Shown here piece by piece: positions 9,651-21,266 of a DNA stretch of 64,000 nucleotides. The stretch spans positions 10,141,501 through 10,205,500 of the forward strand of contig JAWQUS010000032.1 of NCBI GenBank assembly GCA_036365455.1, in the 5' to 3' direction. The DNA comes from Macrosoma leucophasiata (taxonomy: Eukaryota; Arthropoda; Insecta; Lepidoptera; Hedylidae). The translations under genes were made by a program, and so were the position numbers. Below the pieces are notes generated by a model, which made no database searches, was not told the DNA's origin, and worked only from the letters and a program-made list of their open reading frames with translations. Numbering within the stretch: the first letter of the stretch is position 1; the number at the start of each line of letters is the position of its first letter.

Positions 9651-10318
9651 CGGCGGCGAGACACAATTGAATTGTCATATATTTCTCGTGTCTGGAGAGA
9701 TTAAGCATACAAAACAATCAATTATTCCTATTTCCCTTAATATTTTTGAATCCAAAACATTTATGTGACAATTTGAACACCATAATTTCGTCGGTCACAA
9801 TGAAACTACCCAACGAAACAAAATACGCCATTACGGATACACGCTGAAGTCATTCCACCGTGCCCCATACAACTGGCTATGAATTTAACATGAAGAAAGA
9901 TTGTTGCAGAAAATGAGGCATTGTCTTCTGACGACAATGCGTTGCCCCGCTCGTTTCTGAACATCCATTTCAGGTAAATATTTTTATTTTTACTATTTCA
10001 TTCACATTAAGCGCGGGGCACGTGCCAAGTTGGTTTAATCTTGTTAGTGCAAACTTGGATACATCTTTTAATAAACTAAAATGTCCTCAATGGGTCTTTA
10101 TAAAAAGACTTCTACAGTTATTAAGAAGTTTTCCTTTTTACACGTTGATGATTACAGTGGTAGTTGGTTAAGTTATTATTTCGAGACAAAAATCGGTTAG
10201 TTTAGTAGTAGCAAGAATAAATACTATTTTACGTGATTTTGCTGTATATGCTACCAGCACTATTTAAAATGTTTGTAGTTATTTCTTTCAATAACCTAGA
10301 GATCTCGAGGGTGATAAC
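9651..10318. other. Unassigned AT-rich sequence
   Basis: No gene, RNA or recognised repeat seen on either strand. Confidence 0.35.
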
Positions 10319-10328
10319 ACATCAGTAT

Positions 10329-10389
10329 GTATGTATATATCTTCACGCCAGGTCCTTAACGGGGTAGGCAGAGAGTATAGTAGTGTAAT
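10329..10389 (-). mobile_element. LINE family D, very short 3' end with 10-bp target duplication
   Basis: Only about 60 bp of the LINE 3' end is present (ATCTTCACGCCAGGTCC, GGGGTAGGCAGAGAGT), with ACATCAGTAT directly repeated at 10319-10328 and 10390-10399. A clean example of an extremely 5'-truncated insertion. Confidence 0.75.
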
Positions 10390-10418
10390 ACATCAGTATT
10401 TTATGTAAATAGACATTG

Positions 10419-10690
10419 TAATAACAATTGTTTTATATTATTTCGCATTAACACATGCTTGTGAAATATATTTTATTTTTAAAGAAAAATAGAAAGTTGC
10501 CTAACTAGCATAGTTGGTAATAGATGGCGCTGCTGCTACCATAAAGCAATGCAATAGATGTGAAGGAAGGATTTGACAAATCGGGTAAGACTTCAGTAGC
10601 TCAATTGGAAGAGCGGCTGGACTAGATTCCCAGTAGGTCGCGAGTTCGAGTCTCGCCTGAAGTCAAATTTTTCTTTCCATTTTTCTTTAA
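10419..10690 (+). repeat. tRNA-bearing repeat unit, copy 2, with one palindrome arm
   Basis: Starts with a single arm (10419-10493) of the palindrome seen at 1523-1733, reading AACAATTGTTTTATATTATT then TTCGCATTAACAC. It passes directly into the TTGCCTAACTAGCATAGTTGG block, the tRNA-like sequence and T-runs. The GGGTAAAAGCGACTTC block of copies 1 and 3 is missing, so a deletion or recombination joined the arm to the middle of the unit. Confidence 0.75.
10590..10663 (+). ncRNA. tRNA-like sequence in repeat unit, copy 2
   Basis: The acceptor stem ACTTCAG/CTGAAGT pairs perfectly, extending one more G-C pair outside. D stem GCTC/GAGC and T arm GCGAG-TTCGAGT-CTCGC are perfect. The anticodon stem keeps only four good pairs (CTGG/CCAG). 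T-runs follow within 10 bases, as at a Pol III terminator. Identity is unassigned. Confidence 0.6.
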
Positions 10691-11004
10691 AAATAAAATA
10701 TTGTAATAACATTTCAGTTCTTTCAATTCTCTCATAAACAGAAATGTATACTGGCAACATTGTCCACGCACTCCTCTAGAAAGTTCCTGTCTGTCTGTCG
10801 ATATAAGAAATGTACTTCCTTAATGTTGAGGAATAATTGAATCTATGGTCAACTAAAAAGAGTTTCGTTAATTTAAATAGCAACAAATTATGAGCCCAGA
10901 CCATAATCATTAGTTAAATAAAATAATGAATTTTAATAGAATAGTGTTATAGAATAGTGGAAATAGTTAATATTTTACTTTTAAATGGTGTCCACTATTA
11001 ATGC
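10691..11004. other. Unassigned AT-rich sequence
   Basis: Short spacer between the tRNA-bearing unit and the tandem array. Nothing recognised. Confidence 0.35.
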
Positions 11005-11962
11005 CGTTCTAAATAAAATGTTATTTCAACATTTTTTTTTATGCAGGTAACCGACACTTATTTTTATTTTCATAGGACATCATGTCCAGCAATATACAGT
11101 TAAAAGCATAAGCAAATAAATAAACCACAGAATCACGTCGACCGTAGATGACCAAAAGAAATGCGCAAAAATGAGGACTCTTAAAGGCTCTTATAATTTA
11201 TGTACTCGGCGGTCCACTTAGTGGGAGTTTATGCGCATTACGCGACCGTATTTACATAATTACACCAAACTCTAAACTTGCCCAAGTGGATGAAACTTGC
11301 CTGAAACTTTACATTTTATAAATTCTATTTGTAAAAAAAGTGTTATTTTTACATTTTTTTTTATGCAGGTAACCGACACTTATTTTTATTTTCATATGAC
11401 ATCATGTCCAGCAATATACAGATAAAAGCATAAGCAAATAAACAAACCACAGAATCACGTCGACCGTAGATGACCAAACGAAATGCGCAAAAATGAGGAC
11501 TCTTAAAGGCTCTTATAATTTATGTGCTCGGCGGTCCACTTAGTAGGAGTTTATGCGCATTACGCGACCGTATTTACATAATTACACCAAACTCTAAACT
11601 TGCCCAAGTGGCTGAAACTTGCCTAAAACTTTACATTTTATAAATCCTATTTGTAAAAAAAATTTTATTTCAAAATTTTTTTTTATGCAGGTAACCGACA
11701 CTTATTTTTATTTTCATATGACATCATGTCCAGCAATATACAGATAAAAGCATAAGCAAATAAACAAACCACAGAATCACGTCGACCGTAGATGACCAAA
11801 CGAAATGCGCAAAAATGAGGACTCTTAAAGGCTCTTATAATTTATGTACTCGGCGGTCCACTTAGTGGGAGTTTATGCGCATTACGCGACCGTATTTACA
11901 TAATTACACCAAACTCTAAACTTGCCCAAGTGGCTGGAACTTGCCTAAAACTTTACATTTTA
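11005..11962. repeat. 322-bp tandem repeat, about 2.9 units
   Basis: The anchor ATGCAGGTAACCGACACTTA occurs at 11041, 11363 and 11685, an exact period of 322 bp twice. Each unit contains CATCATGTCCAGCAATATAC, GAATCACGTCGACCGTAGA and GGCGGTCCACTTAG, and ends with a poly-T/poly-A joint. Differences between units are few (for example AGGACATC versus ATGACATC). The third unit lacks its last 40 or so bases. No ORF runs through the unit. Could be a young satellite seed or an internally duplicated element. Confidence 0.95.
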
Positions 11963-12255
11963 ACCTTAATCGGAGCATGTGGAAACAAACGGTGGTTCTA
12001 AAGTAAACAGATTAAGTCATGTTAAGATGATATATCAAGATGATCGTTGGGATGGCACTGATGCTGGGTTCATTGTGCTATTATTTATATTTTAAGTTCG
12101 TGTTTGGAAAATTTTAAAATTTAGTTGAATACTAATGTGAGTTGGACGCTCGCCAGAACTCTGCACATTGACCTGGGTAATTGCAGATTAGGCGTTCTTT
12201 GTTCAGCACTTCTGGTATGACAGTTTTCAATCTATGCCAATAGTTAAGTGAAACG
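11963..12255. other. Unassigned AT-rich sequence
   Basis: Nothing recognised between the tandem array and the next SINE. Confidence 0.35.
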
Positions 12256-12540
12256 TACGTAACTTCAGGCCTATAGGAAAGGGTAGGAAGAGGTAAATGC
12301 ATGTATTCATGTCAAGCATATATTCAAACACCTGTAGCCTGTTGATATCTCACGGGAACATTATCAAACTCCAGAAACACTAAAAAACTCAACAGAACCA
12401 GTGATGGATTCTGGATTCAGATTCAGATTCATTAGACTCTGGTTCTGGTGGATAACCCCTTACCCGAGAATCGAACCCGAGACCCCAGCGGTGGTAGTAG
12501 TGGCCTGCTACCTTTATGCTTTAGGCTACTGAGGCAGTTA
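12256..12540 (-). mobile_element. tRNA-derived SINE (family C)
   Basis: Minus-strand SINE, with the head at 12540-12460 (TAGCCTAAAGCATAAAGG region and GGTTCGATTCTCGGG) and the 3' end at GAAGTTACG near 12256. GTACGTA occurs on both sides (12255-12261 and 12541-12547) as a possible target duplication. It is diverged, with an internal ATTCAGATTCAGATTCA expansion. Confidence 0.7.
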
Positions 12541-14206
12541 GTACGTAGGTAGGTAGTGGGCTAATGTGTTGATATTGAGAACCTCTTCAAATTGTTTATG
12601 TATACGTGTCAATAAATTCCGTCTATGCCGAGAGATGCGTTTAAAATAAATATATTCCGAAATTGTTTTTATGACACGAAAGTGACAAATAAAAATAAAG
12701 TCCATCGTAAACACTGTAGATTTACCTAAAAAATTCATTAATGTTGAATCTTCAATATTTTTGGCGTTTTTTTCAAATATTCCTGCATGATAATTGTATC
12801 AAACTCAGTTAGGCGTACCACATAAATAAAATGAATAATGTGCTAGTACCTAAAACCTCGAGTTCTGTCAACAAAGATTTACCAACATTCAATTAATTAA
12901 TTCGTGAACCGAATGAAGAATTATTTACATGCTGTTCAAAGGCTTCTAAAGCTAAATGTGAACTTAATGAAGCTAACACCTTTTTAACCTTAATGTTAAA
13001 TCTGAACACAGTCGAAATCTCGTTTAAGCTTGTAATTGTACCGAGGCTGAATGAATAGAAAAAGAGGTGTTTAAACTGCACTTTTAAGCAGACGCTTAAG
13101 ATTCCCCAGTACGATTCAACATTAAAAAGACTGATAAAAACTACTGAGATCAAGTTAAATCGTTTGTGAAAATCTTTAAAGGAAGCAACGCCGTTTCAAC
13201 TAACAATTACTGTTAAGCTGCAAAATAACTTTTAACTCTATTTTATTCGTTGGCAATTTGCATTTAAAAGATACGTCAAAATTTCAACTTGAATTATTAT
13301 AGGACCGAGTGGGAAAACTGTGAACTCGATTTAACTATTCAATTACTTCATTTAAGGATCCCATTGGGCAATTCTAAAGAAATTACGCGTCGTTTAATCT
13401 AGTCCTCTTCATTTGCATCTATCCCAATTTCAACTTCGGCCTGACTGACCGAAGGATCTGAAGGCGTCTTATCGAATCATCAATCTATGGGGTCTCAACC
13501 TTTTTGTATCGAGAACGTCGCTAGTAGTCTCTACGATACCTAACTACGTTATTAATTTTACGCGTTGCCTTAATATACGTTTCACGATCGTCTTCAACGT
13601 TATCGTTTACGCGAAAAATAAAATATCCTAATTATAGCCCTGTTTGAAGGACGTCGTTATAGACGCTTATCTTTTAGAAGTGGTAATAGAGCAGTGTGTA
13701 AATGCTACGTCGGAAACTATAAAAGCAAGCGTTTATTGCTCTATTAGACTGGCTTGGTGTTTTATCGCAAGAGGGATTCCTTGTTATGGTCCTGTTCATT
13801 GTAAGATTTTATTATGTTCTATTTAAATGCAATTTTGTGTTGAGATGATATTGCACATCGGCAACATAGTATAAATCCATATTTTTGACCGTATCAATAG
13901 ATGCTTCAAAATCGACGCTGAACTCTTCAATAATGTAACAAATAAGATAACATTTAGACTGTTTATTTATTTCATGATTGCCGTAAATGGCCTTATTTAT
14001 AATAATACGTAGACGTCATGAATATATTATAATATGATGATATTATTATGCGTTACAATTTTAAGCTATTGCATAGCTTCTACCGCGGGCCTTGAGCGCG
14101 GGGACCGAGTTCAGAAATTCCGTGACGAAAAAACCGGACGCGCCGGATTAAAATTTTTAAACTCATTTAAAGAAAATCATGTATAATTTCGCCGTCCGAC
14201 CTCGTG
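12541..14206. other. 1.7 kb AT-rich DNA without recognised genes
   Basis: The longest ORFs (86 codons at 12893-13153 minus; 60 codons at 13644-13826 plus) show no known domain. No repeat family of the window is present. This is the longest repeat-poor stretch and lies just upstream of the tRNA gene, so it is likely host DNA. Confidence 0.4.
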
Positions 14207-14287
14207 GGTAGCGTGGCCGAGCGGTCTAGGCGCTGGTTTAAGGCACCAGTCTCTTCGGAGGTGTGGGTTCGAATCCCACCGCTGCCA
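14207..14287 (+). tRNA. tRNA-Leu (anticodon AAG)
   Basis: A complete nuclear tRNA-Leu gene of 81 bp, transcribed by RNA polymerase III; the product would read CUU and, after inosine modification, CUC/CUA codons. The acceptor stem GGTAGCG/CGCTGCC has one G-T pair. The D arm holds the A box GTGGCCGAGCGG. The anticodon stem CTGGT/ACCAG encloses TTAAGGC, so the anticodon is AAG after U33. A class II variable arm (CTC-TTCG-GAG) is present, as leucine tRNAs require. The T arm GTGGG-TTCGAAT-CCCAC contains the B box GGTTCGAATCCC. The discriminator base is A. No intron or encoded CCA is seen. A T5 run about 12 bases downstream can end transcription. It is unlike the repeat-borne tRNA-like sequences elsewhere, and nothing flanking it looks mobile. 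Confidence 0.97.
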
Positions 14288-14292
14288 AGTTT

Positions 14293-14302
14293 GTTTTTGT
14301 TC
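14293..14302 (+). terminator. Pol III terminator of tRNA-Leu
   Basis: TTTGTTTTTG follows the tRNA 3' end; runs of four or more T on the sense strand stop RNA polymerase III. Confidence 0.6.
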
Positions 14303-15209
14303 ATTTTCTTTTATTGTTTGTTTTTCCATTCAATATTTAAAAAGTGGTAAATATTAATAGAAAATTATTGTTTCATTTTTCTATTTTTTTTTCTTTTATT
14401 TGCATTTTATTTTGTTTTGCATAATTATGTAAATGCAATAGCTTTACCGCGGCAGTCCCCGAGTGCCACACGTCTTTTTTTACTTTCAAGTTTATTCAAA
14501 TGGACTTTATATCATGATTTGTTATAACCTCAAATTGTCAAGTTAATATAAGACACATTACCTGAATACCTGAATAAGGACACATTCACCTGTAAAGTAT
14601 ATTAATAATTCTTAGCTGATACAAAATAATACCATAAACAAAGATAACATTGCTCGAAAATGTTGCGTTAAAATCGTCGGCAATTATGGGATAGGCAAGT
14701 GAAAATCAAAGTTCGTATACGTATAATTTAAAATAAATCTGACTTATTTAGTACCGGGAGACAAATAATGTGTAACCATTTATCTCGAGTTCCATCGCAC
14801 TCGGATGATTAGCAATTAAATTTCACAAGACGAGGGTCGGGTTTTGTTAGAATTCGATTCCAGCCCGATTTGATTATAAATTGTACAATGTGACCCATTG
14901 CCACCTTTGTGTTTATATGTTATAATGTTAACTATGATCCTGAAAATGTTATTATTGTTATTCAATTTGAGATTTTCATTTTGAAGTTCATCTTCGTTAG
15001 AAGTTTTGCGGGATAGTTTACTTTATCAGCTAATAGTATAATCTCACAAAAATCTAAAGATATGATTTACCTATTCTTAAACTGTAATTTTGTCTTTCTT
15101 ATTTTGTAGTTATTGCAAAAATATGGTAATTAAGTAAGATATTAGGTGTAGAAAAGGTTCTGAAATATTTCAATATATTTATGTTTGAAATTTTTGTTTA
15201 TCATCGTTA
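14303..15209. other. Unassigned AT-rich sequence
   Basis: No gene or repeat family recognised. A short block at 14427-14452 (GCTTTACCGCGGCAGTCC) resembles 14074-14100 upstream of the tRNA gene (GCTTCTACCGCGGGCC), so both flanks may share an old repeat. Confidence 0.35.
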
Positions 15210-15515
15210 TACTCGCTCGCGATGATCTCATAACCCCCAGCCTCTCACGCCAGTGTTGCACCCTGTTGACCATCGGGTTGGCTGTTAGGTGAGTCCACCT
15301 TGGAGAGGCGAGTACCTGTACCTGCCTTACGTAGGATTCAATAATGTGAGTATGTTGAATATAGGCTGGTGCAGGATCTCACTCCATAGGCCCAACCAGC
15401 TAGAATAGAATAGAATAATTTATTTTTCTAGCAATATCGCTTGTGTCAAGTCCCACCAGTTGAACCACATAGTCCAAAGTATATCAAGTCCATTTTCATT
15501 ACAATAGTCCCTTAA
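15210..15515 (-). mobile_element. LINE 3' ends, one with TTCTA tail
   Basis: On the minus strand, text at 15515-15402 ends AGAAAAATAAATTATTCTATTCTATTCT, a LINE 3' tail with the same TTCTA unit as the LINE ending at 48217. Just below, 15400-15210 carries GGTTGGGCCTATGGAGTGAG and GGTGGACTCACCTAACAGCC, a known style of lepidopteran LINE 3' UTR. No ORF remains. Confidence 0.5.
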
Positions 15516-15721
15516 ATTCATCGGGGTCTGTCTGTGTCTGGATCAACGATTGATGCAGTCAGAGAGAGTGAATGCAACCCGTTACAAAGTAACTACAAGA
15601 CCAACATTCTCGAAAGGGCCTTTACGTGTTAGACCCATATCCCAGCGCAATCCTAACAAAGGTCCGGGGTTCAAATTGGACCTCGTGCTGACGAGATATA
15701 TAATTCCAATGAGCATATTTA

Positions 15722-16090
15722 ATAATAATAATAATGGAAACCCATTATACGTCCCACTGCTGAGCACGAGTCTCTCCCCTTTTTGGTCCCCAAAAATGCC
15801 CTGGAGCTTACTCCACCAGGCTGTTCCAATGCGAATTAGTGGAGATACGGGTTAGTGGCCAACCCGCTGTCGGATGTTTTCAAACCGCCCATAAGGCCTC
15901 CAACAAGGTTTAACGACTGCTATCTATCGATAGCAACCGGGACCGACGGCTTAACGTGCCCACCGATGTACGGAAACGCGCATTTTTAATTTGCCACTAG
16001 CGGTCACCCATCACACACCCGACCGCGACCGCAACGCTTAACTTATGATCTACACCAGCCGCGGGGCCGAGAGCGCTTCGCATTCTTGAT
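15722..16090 (-). mobile_element. 5S rRNA-like SINE (family B), complete
   Basis: Read on the minus strand: a 5S-like head (GTTAAGCGTTGCGG, CGCGGTCGGG, GTGATGGGTGACCGC), a body with GGTTGCTATCGATAGATAGC and GACAGCGGGTTGGCCACTAA, and an RTE-like end with GGGGAGAGACTCGTG, AGCAGTGGGACGTATAATGG and an ATT tail. CATATTTA is repeated at both sides (15714-15721 and 16091-16098), a target duplication. No ORF; the frames that cross it are not genes. Confidence 0.8.
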
Positions 16091-16098
16091 CATATTTA

Positions 16099-17929
16099 TT
16101 TCGAATTATTTACAAAAAGCAAGGCCTTATCAAAATGAAAATGAATTAACTGTAATAGAACAAACTAGTGCAAATTTTGTTGCATAAATTAACCCACGCT
16201 ACATAGACGATTTCAAACATTTGGAGTTACAACTTAATTTATTCCTTCTTTTGTCTCTATTCCCTTGTGTTTTGCCAATAGTATTTTGTTGTGTAATTAT
16301 GATAGTGTTATTTAAGCTTCCAAGATAATAGTTATGTTGATATGAGGTTGAATTCTTGTAATATAAATTGTTGCATAGTGTTATGATTCAGACAGCAAGA
16401 CTAGGCGGGAGTAGACCGATGCTCTGAATGGAAGAAAGGAGATAGGTAATTTTGGGCCTGCGAAATCGTTATTGGTTAACCCATTACACAGTACATTTTG
16501 TAATATAGTTAACAATTAGCAATCAATCCCAACTTTTACTTTTAATTCAATTACTGGCAATTCAAAAATGCCCGAATTTCTAATTATTAATTTTACAGTC
16601 ATTTGAATATGACATAATTTGTACAGTGTTAACACCTGGGGCCAGAAATGTATGGAACAGCACATTCTCCTTTGCTTCAAACTCAGTTGTGAGAAGCACG
16701 AGTCTTAAAATACTGCCGAAAGTCGCTCCCGGTGACATACTACCATAAAAAAATGTGGAGAAGGACATGACCTTCAACAGTGATGAGAAGATGGTTAGAT
16801 AACGTTTGGTTTCTCTCCACCACACATTTTAAACAACCTGTACATTGTGATAATAAAACGATTACGACTAAAATGTTGATTGATATCGCCAATATCTCTA
16901 AATTAGTAATCGTTGGTGTATTGTGATGTTACTGGTGGACCACAAATAAGGAATTATCGTCTTCTGCTAATGCATATATATTATAAACATTTCCTTTAAA
17001 ATGCTTATCAACGATTTGATTTCAGACATCTACTTTACAACCTACTGATTAGTTGGTGATTTTAGAAGATGTAGATAGAACAAAAATCGAAAGAAATTAT
17101 TAAGATACATACAAAATCTTGCAACTTTTTGAGCACATCTCGGTGATGTAGATGACACTTATAACAAGATTTATAAAGTGCAGACCTTAAAAATTGTCGA
17201 GCGGTTTATAAATAAAAGTTGGCAGTAGCTTCTCGTGTCCATCACATTTAAGCGAACACTTTAAAATTTTTAAGCATTTATAAACTTTGGAGTCGTGACC
17301 CAGTTTTTCACCAAAACCTCAATGATGAGCGTTCACGCTACTGTTTTATTCAGTGGTACTTTGTGCCCCAGCAGGCTGTAATAAAAGAAAAAAAGGGTAG
17401 ACACTTAATCAAAATTCGTGGCATAGATATACGTGAAAAACAGATGCTTTTTATTTATTCATTTGAACTATTTCTAGGAGTACGTGCATTGAAAATACTG
17501 GCTAGATTTGAATTTAGGAATGTGGATAATTTTATTAGTATTTGGGGAACTTATGATCTTTTAAATGTTTAGGTACTCGATTCATCGATTCAACAACGTT
17601 TCTTGCCAAATGTATTAAAAATATTATTTGGTTATTTTTATTTTCACCTATCGTGAAGATACATACATATCCGGTACATAAAAAAGTACTCATTTGTTTC
17701 ATTTTAGCTAATACTTTACTACTATAAAGGTACTTCAGAGAGCGCTTCATTCTTGTCCTGTCCCCTATTTCATCTGGCGATAGTATACAAAATAGAGATA
17801 TACGTACTTTTAGCTTGTAGTGCAGTTATCAGACAGCCTAGCTTGTTTCTTTTTTTATGTCATGAAAGTGGTTTCCAATATATTTATTTTATGGCATATT
17901 ATTAAAATATGTATATATATATATATTTT
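16099..17929. other. 1.8 kb AT-rich DNA without recognised genes
   Basis: No family member was seen except possible decayed fragments. Longest frames (81 codons, 16580-16825 minus; 69-71 codons near 17363-17750) show no domain. Possibly host intergenic or intronic DNA. Confidence 0.35.
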
Positions 17930-18219
17930 TATGTAGTGGAAATAGTAAGCAAGCATGCAGTTCACATTGATGTTAAGTGATGACTGCAGCCTATAGACAC
18001 CCACACAAAGACCAAGGTCAAAATGTAGATGCGTTGCCACTCCTGAGGCCTAAGGTGTTACGCCTCTGTGCCGGAATTTACAAATTACTACATTACCACC
18101 TGACCGGAACACGATAATACTGAACACTACCATTTTGCGGCAAGTATACGAGTATTATTATTAGGTAATGCGGTGGTGCCTACGCCCGCGAGTTCCGTCA
18201 CTAGAGCTCTACCACTTGT
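17930..18219 (-). mobile_element. Family A, near full length
   Basis: Antisense copy with the A-tail side at TTTTTATGTAGTGG and the 5' end at GAGCTCTACCACTTGT. It is bordered by an imperfect inverted pair, ATGTCATGAAAGTG at 17857 and CACTTCATGACAT at 18220, so it may have inserted into an older palindromic element. Confidence 0.8.
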
Positions 18220-18478
18220 CACTTCATGACATATAAAAGCCGATAATTGTTAACAAATAAATAAACCAACTCCACAATATTCCAGCATATGATCTGCGGC
18301 AATGTAAATTCTTCACTTTCTCGACAAACTTGTTGGTAGTGAAACCGCAAAGTGGCGTAACTTAGTCAACATTCACCGCATGCAATGTGCGTGAATCGTT
18401 TACGTGATACACATATTTGATGTTATATCCAAACTTATTCTATGCTCTTTATAAATTCGAGTAGAATTCAATGATTTT

Positions 18479-18764
18479 ACGTAACTTCACGCCTGTTATC
18501 TCCGAAGGGGTAGGCAGTGGTAAATGCATGCATTCAATCAGACATCCAAATACCCACGATTCGCCGGTTACGTATTATTGACATCTCCGGGCACATGACC
18601 AAACTTTGAGGTACTGGGAACCTTCCACAAAATGGGAAAATCCCAATAGAACCAGAGATAAAGGATTATATACCGTTTTCTCTAATATGCCCCGACCCGG
18701 AAATCGAATCCGGGACTCCAGCGTAGTAGTAGTGGCCTGCTACCACTAGTCTACTAAGGCAGTT
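18479..18764 (-). mobile_element. tRNA-derived SINE (family C)
   Basis: Head at 18764 (CTGCCTTAGTAGACTAGTGG, B box GGATTCGATTTCCGGG), body with GTTCTATTGGGATTTTCCC, and 3' end at GGCGTGAAGTTACG. It is close to full length. The A and B boxes have drifted from consensus. Confidence 0.75.
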
Positions 18765-18801
18765 ATATAAATTGGCTTCTATTGTTATGATTATAGTTTA
18801 T

Positions 18802-18966
18802 TATCTGTTGCCCGCAGCTTCGCCCGTGTGGATGTCGAAAAGTAGTTTCTCAAAGTCAGCACCATCTCTGTACCAAATTTCATTAAAATCGGTTTAGTCG
18901 TTTGGACGTGAAACGGTAACAGACAGACAGACAGAGTTACTTTCGCATTTATAATATTAGTAGAGA
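18802..18966 (-). mobile_element. Non-autonomous Helitron
   Basis: The minus strand starts TCTCTACTAATATTATAAA after A, holds GTCTGTCTGTCTGTTACCG and AACCGATTTTAATGAAATTT, and ends in a GC hairpin region (ACGGGCGAAGCTGCGGGC) followed by a degenerate CTAG (ATAA). It is a sister of 29049-29232. No Rep/helicase ORF. Confidence 0.75.
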
Positions 18967-19979
18967 TAACAGTAGGGATAGTGCAAGGTATGTAACACAC
19001 ACATCAATTGAAAAGAGACGGGTAGTTTAATACAGGAGCTCTACCACCAGTAAATGAGTTTCATAAGATACCAAAAGTAAATTCCGTTTTGAAAGTTGTT
19101 TCATTTTGTATCTTTATAAAAAAAATCTGTATAGCCAATTTACGCAAACTAAATATGAATTTTCATAAAAATATACATCATAAATTACATTATATCGTAA
19201 TATATAAAATCCATTATCATGACAAAAAAATCAATTTTTAGACTTCTCTAAACATCGCAAGTCCAATATTTTATTCGTATCGCCTGTCGTATGATGCAAC
19301 AACTTCAATATACATCAAATTTGTAATTCAGTGTATTTGTTGCAATCGCGAGCCTTGCCAAGACCTCGTGTATATGCCGGGTTTCATTCGAGGTCTGCAA
19401 TCTAAAATTCTACCATGTTACTTTGCCGACAACTTAAAACGAACTTTATTAGTGATCGCTAAAGTCTAAATCTCTGTGGAGGCAGTGCTGCGAGATTTCT
19501 GAGCGTGATGTAGACCCCATAATGAGAGCTCTACGTTACACGTCCGAGTATTATAAACTTTGTACAATAGCTTACTGGAATTAAAATGTATACAGAGTTG
19601 TTATCTGTGGATGACAATATTTCCTTTTACATGTAGGATAGATGGGTTAAATGTGTTACAACATTGTATAATGACAAGAATTTGAATGCAGAATAATTTA
19701 AATTGGTCGAAGCGGAAATTGAGTAAGGCTTTGTTCTAAAGTCAAACCATAAATTTGAGAAAACCTACAAATTCTGAAAATGATCGAATTAATTTAACTT
19801 TGACTGGTAGAAGGTTACAAGTGGCGGAACTTATGGGTTTTATCATATTCTCGGTTGGTAGTAATGTGGGTTGCCTGTAAATTCTGTTACAGACGAAAAA
19901 ACTGTATTGCCTCAGGAATGGTGTGGCATTACGATTTTCGATATGTAGATGTTCATGGACTGAAAAAAGGAACGCAATT
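18967..19979. other. 1 kb AT-rich DNA without recognised features
   Basis: Nothing recognised on either strand apart from a 94-codon minus frame (19742-20026) that runs into SINE sequence and is not a gene. Confidence 0.35.
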
Positions 19980-20095
19980 ACACGTCTGTATTCGTCGAAA
20001 GGGTAGGCTGAGGTAAATGCATGCACTTAGTTCCTGTTAACATCTCTGAGCACATTACCAAACTCAAAGTGTGGCACTGGAAATCTTTTGAAAAA
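19980..20095 (-). mobile_element. SINE family C, 3' part only
   Basis: Keeps the AGGTAAATGCATGCA block, TGTTAACATCTCTGAGCAC and the ACTGGAAATCTTTTG block. The tRNA head is missing. Confidence 0.55.
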
Positions 20096-20245
20096 CTACA
20101 CACTTCATTATTGTTACACTGAGGGCCTGGGTTAGGCTCCCGAGTCGGGTGTAATTGGATTTTGTTTTTAATTTTAACAATATCAACAAATTTGTTTTCT
20201 TAATAATGTAGTGAAAATAGTGTTTAAACCTACTCTTAACATATG

Positions 20246-20290
20246 TGTATCTTATGCACACCGATTCCTAAGACTTTTAACCCCACCATC
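20246..20290 (-). mobile_element. LINE family D, short internal fragment
   Basis: GCACACCGATTCCTAAGACTTTTAACCCCACCATC matches the upstream end of the family D copy at 57266-57300 on the same strand. No 3' end is attached. Confidence 0.5.
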
Positions 20291-20636
20291 AGACAGAAAC
20301 TACTCTAAACATGAGAATAAAAAGACAAACTTTAAGCCGCCTACATTTTCATCTTATTCAAAATACATAATTAACTGCATTTTAATATTTAAAAAATGTT
20401 GGGCACCGCATAAAATAATGCAGTAATGTACCAAAATGGACTCGGCAAAGAGTACGCTTCGCCTTTGCACTTAAATACTTAAATAGACTACACGTACAAG
20501 GGACTACACTTTATTTTCCTTTATGAGTAAAATTATGCTAGATAGCCAACGATTATACATGGAAAGACAAAAAGTCAAAATTTGCATTTATAATCTTATA
20601 CCTTTCGACTACTTTGATTTTAAAATAATGTGTTCA
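20291..20636. other. Unassigned AT-rich sequence
   Basis: Nothing recognised. Confidence 0.3.
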
Positions 20637-20919
20637 CTGGTGGTAGAGCTCCAGTGACGCAGCTCACGGGCGAAGGCAGCACCGCATTACCTAATATACT
20701 TGACGCTGACGGTAGTGTTCAGCACTATCGTGTTCCGGTCAGGTGGTAATGTATGGCCCTGTAATTTCCGGCACAGGAGCATAACACCTTAGGCCTCAGG
20801 AGTGGTAACGCATCTGCATTTTGACCTTGGTCTTAGTGTGGGTATCTATAGGCTGCAGTCATTACTTAACATCAATGTGAACTGCATGCTTGTTTGCCAC
20901 TTCAACTACATAAAAAAAA
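20637..20919 (+). mobile_element. Family A, full length
   Basis: Complete sense copy: starts CTGGTGGTAGAGCTCCAGTG, ends CACTTCAACTACATAAAAAAAA. A good reference copy of the family. A second, more decayed copy follows 10 bp later in the same orientation. Confidence 0.85.
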
Positions 20920-20929
20920 TGTGTGCGAC

Positions 20930-21118
20930 ATACTGGTGGTAGAGCTCTAATGACGGAGCTCGATGGCAAAAACAACATCGTATTACTTAGTCTACTTGCC
21001 GCTAAATGGTTGTGTTCAGCGCTATCGTGTTCCGGTCAAGTGGTGATGCACGGTCCTGTAATTTTTGTCTCAAAAGTATAACAACATAGGCCTCACTAGT
21101 GATAACGCATCTTCAAAT
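20930..21118 (+). mobile_element. Family A, 3' truncated and decayed
   Basis: Starts TACTGGTGGTAGAGCTCTAA and loses similarity after GATAACGCATCTTCA. It lies in tandem with the copy at 20637-20919 but is clearly older. Confidence 0.7.
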
Positions 21119-21266
21119 ATCTGGTTAGGTGAAGATGTTTGTATGCTACGTATCACTTACCGTGAATTTGAACTAATAATTTATATGTTGCAATGTGTTT
21201 TTATTAAATGAAACTTGTCTGAAAATGAAAAATTTCTCAAGACATAAAAGAAACTGATAACTCTAC

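Noticed and set aside
11005..11962. CRISPR-like array
   Set aside because: Three direct repeats of 322 bp with no spacers, in a eukaryotic context; this is a tandem repeat.
15550..15855. 101-codon plus frame
   Set aside because: Runs through LINE 3' sequence and the antisense 5S-like SINE; composition follows the repeats.
16580..16825. 81-codon minus frame as a host exon
   Set aside because: No recognisable family, no splice-site context that I could defend, and similar-length frames occur by chance in the region.
17857..18232. Inverted flanks ATGTCATGAAAGTG / CACTTCATGACAT as element ends around a family A copy
   Set aside because: Only about 14 bases and imperfect; could be chance or a broken earlier palindrome, so noted in the feature but not called as an element.
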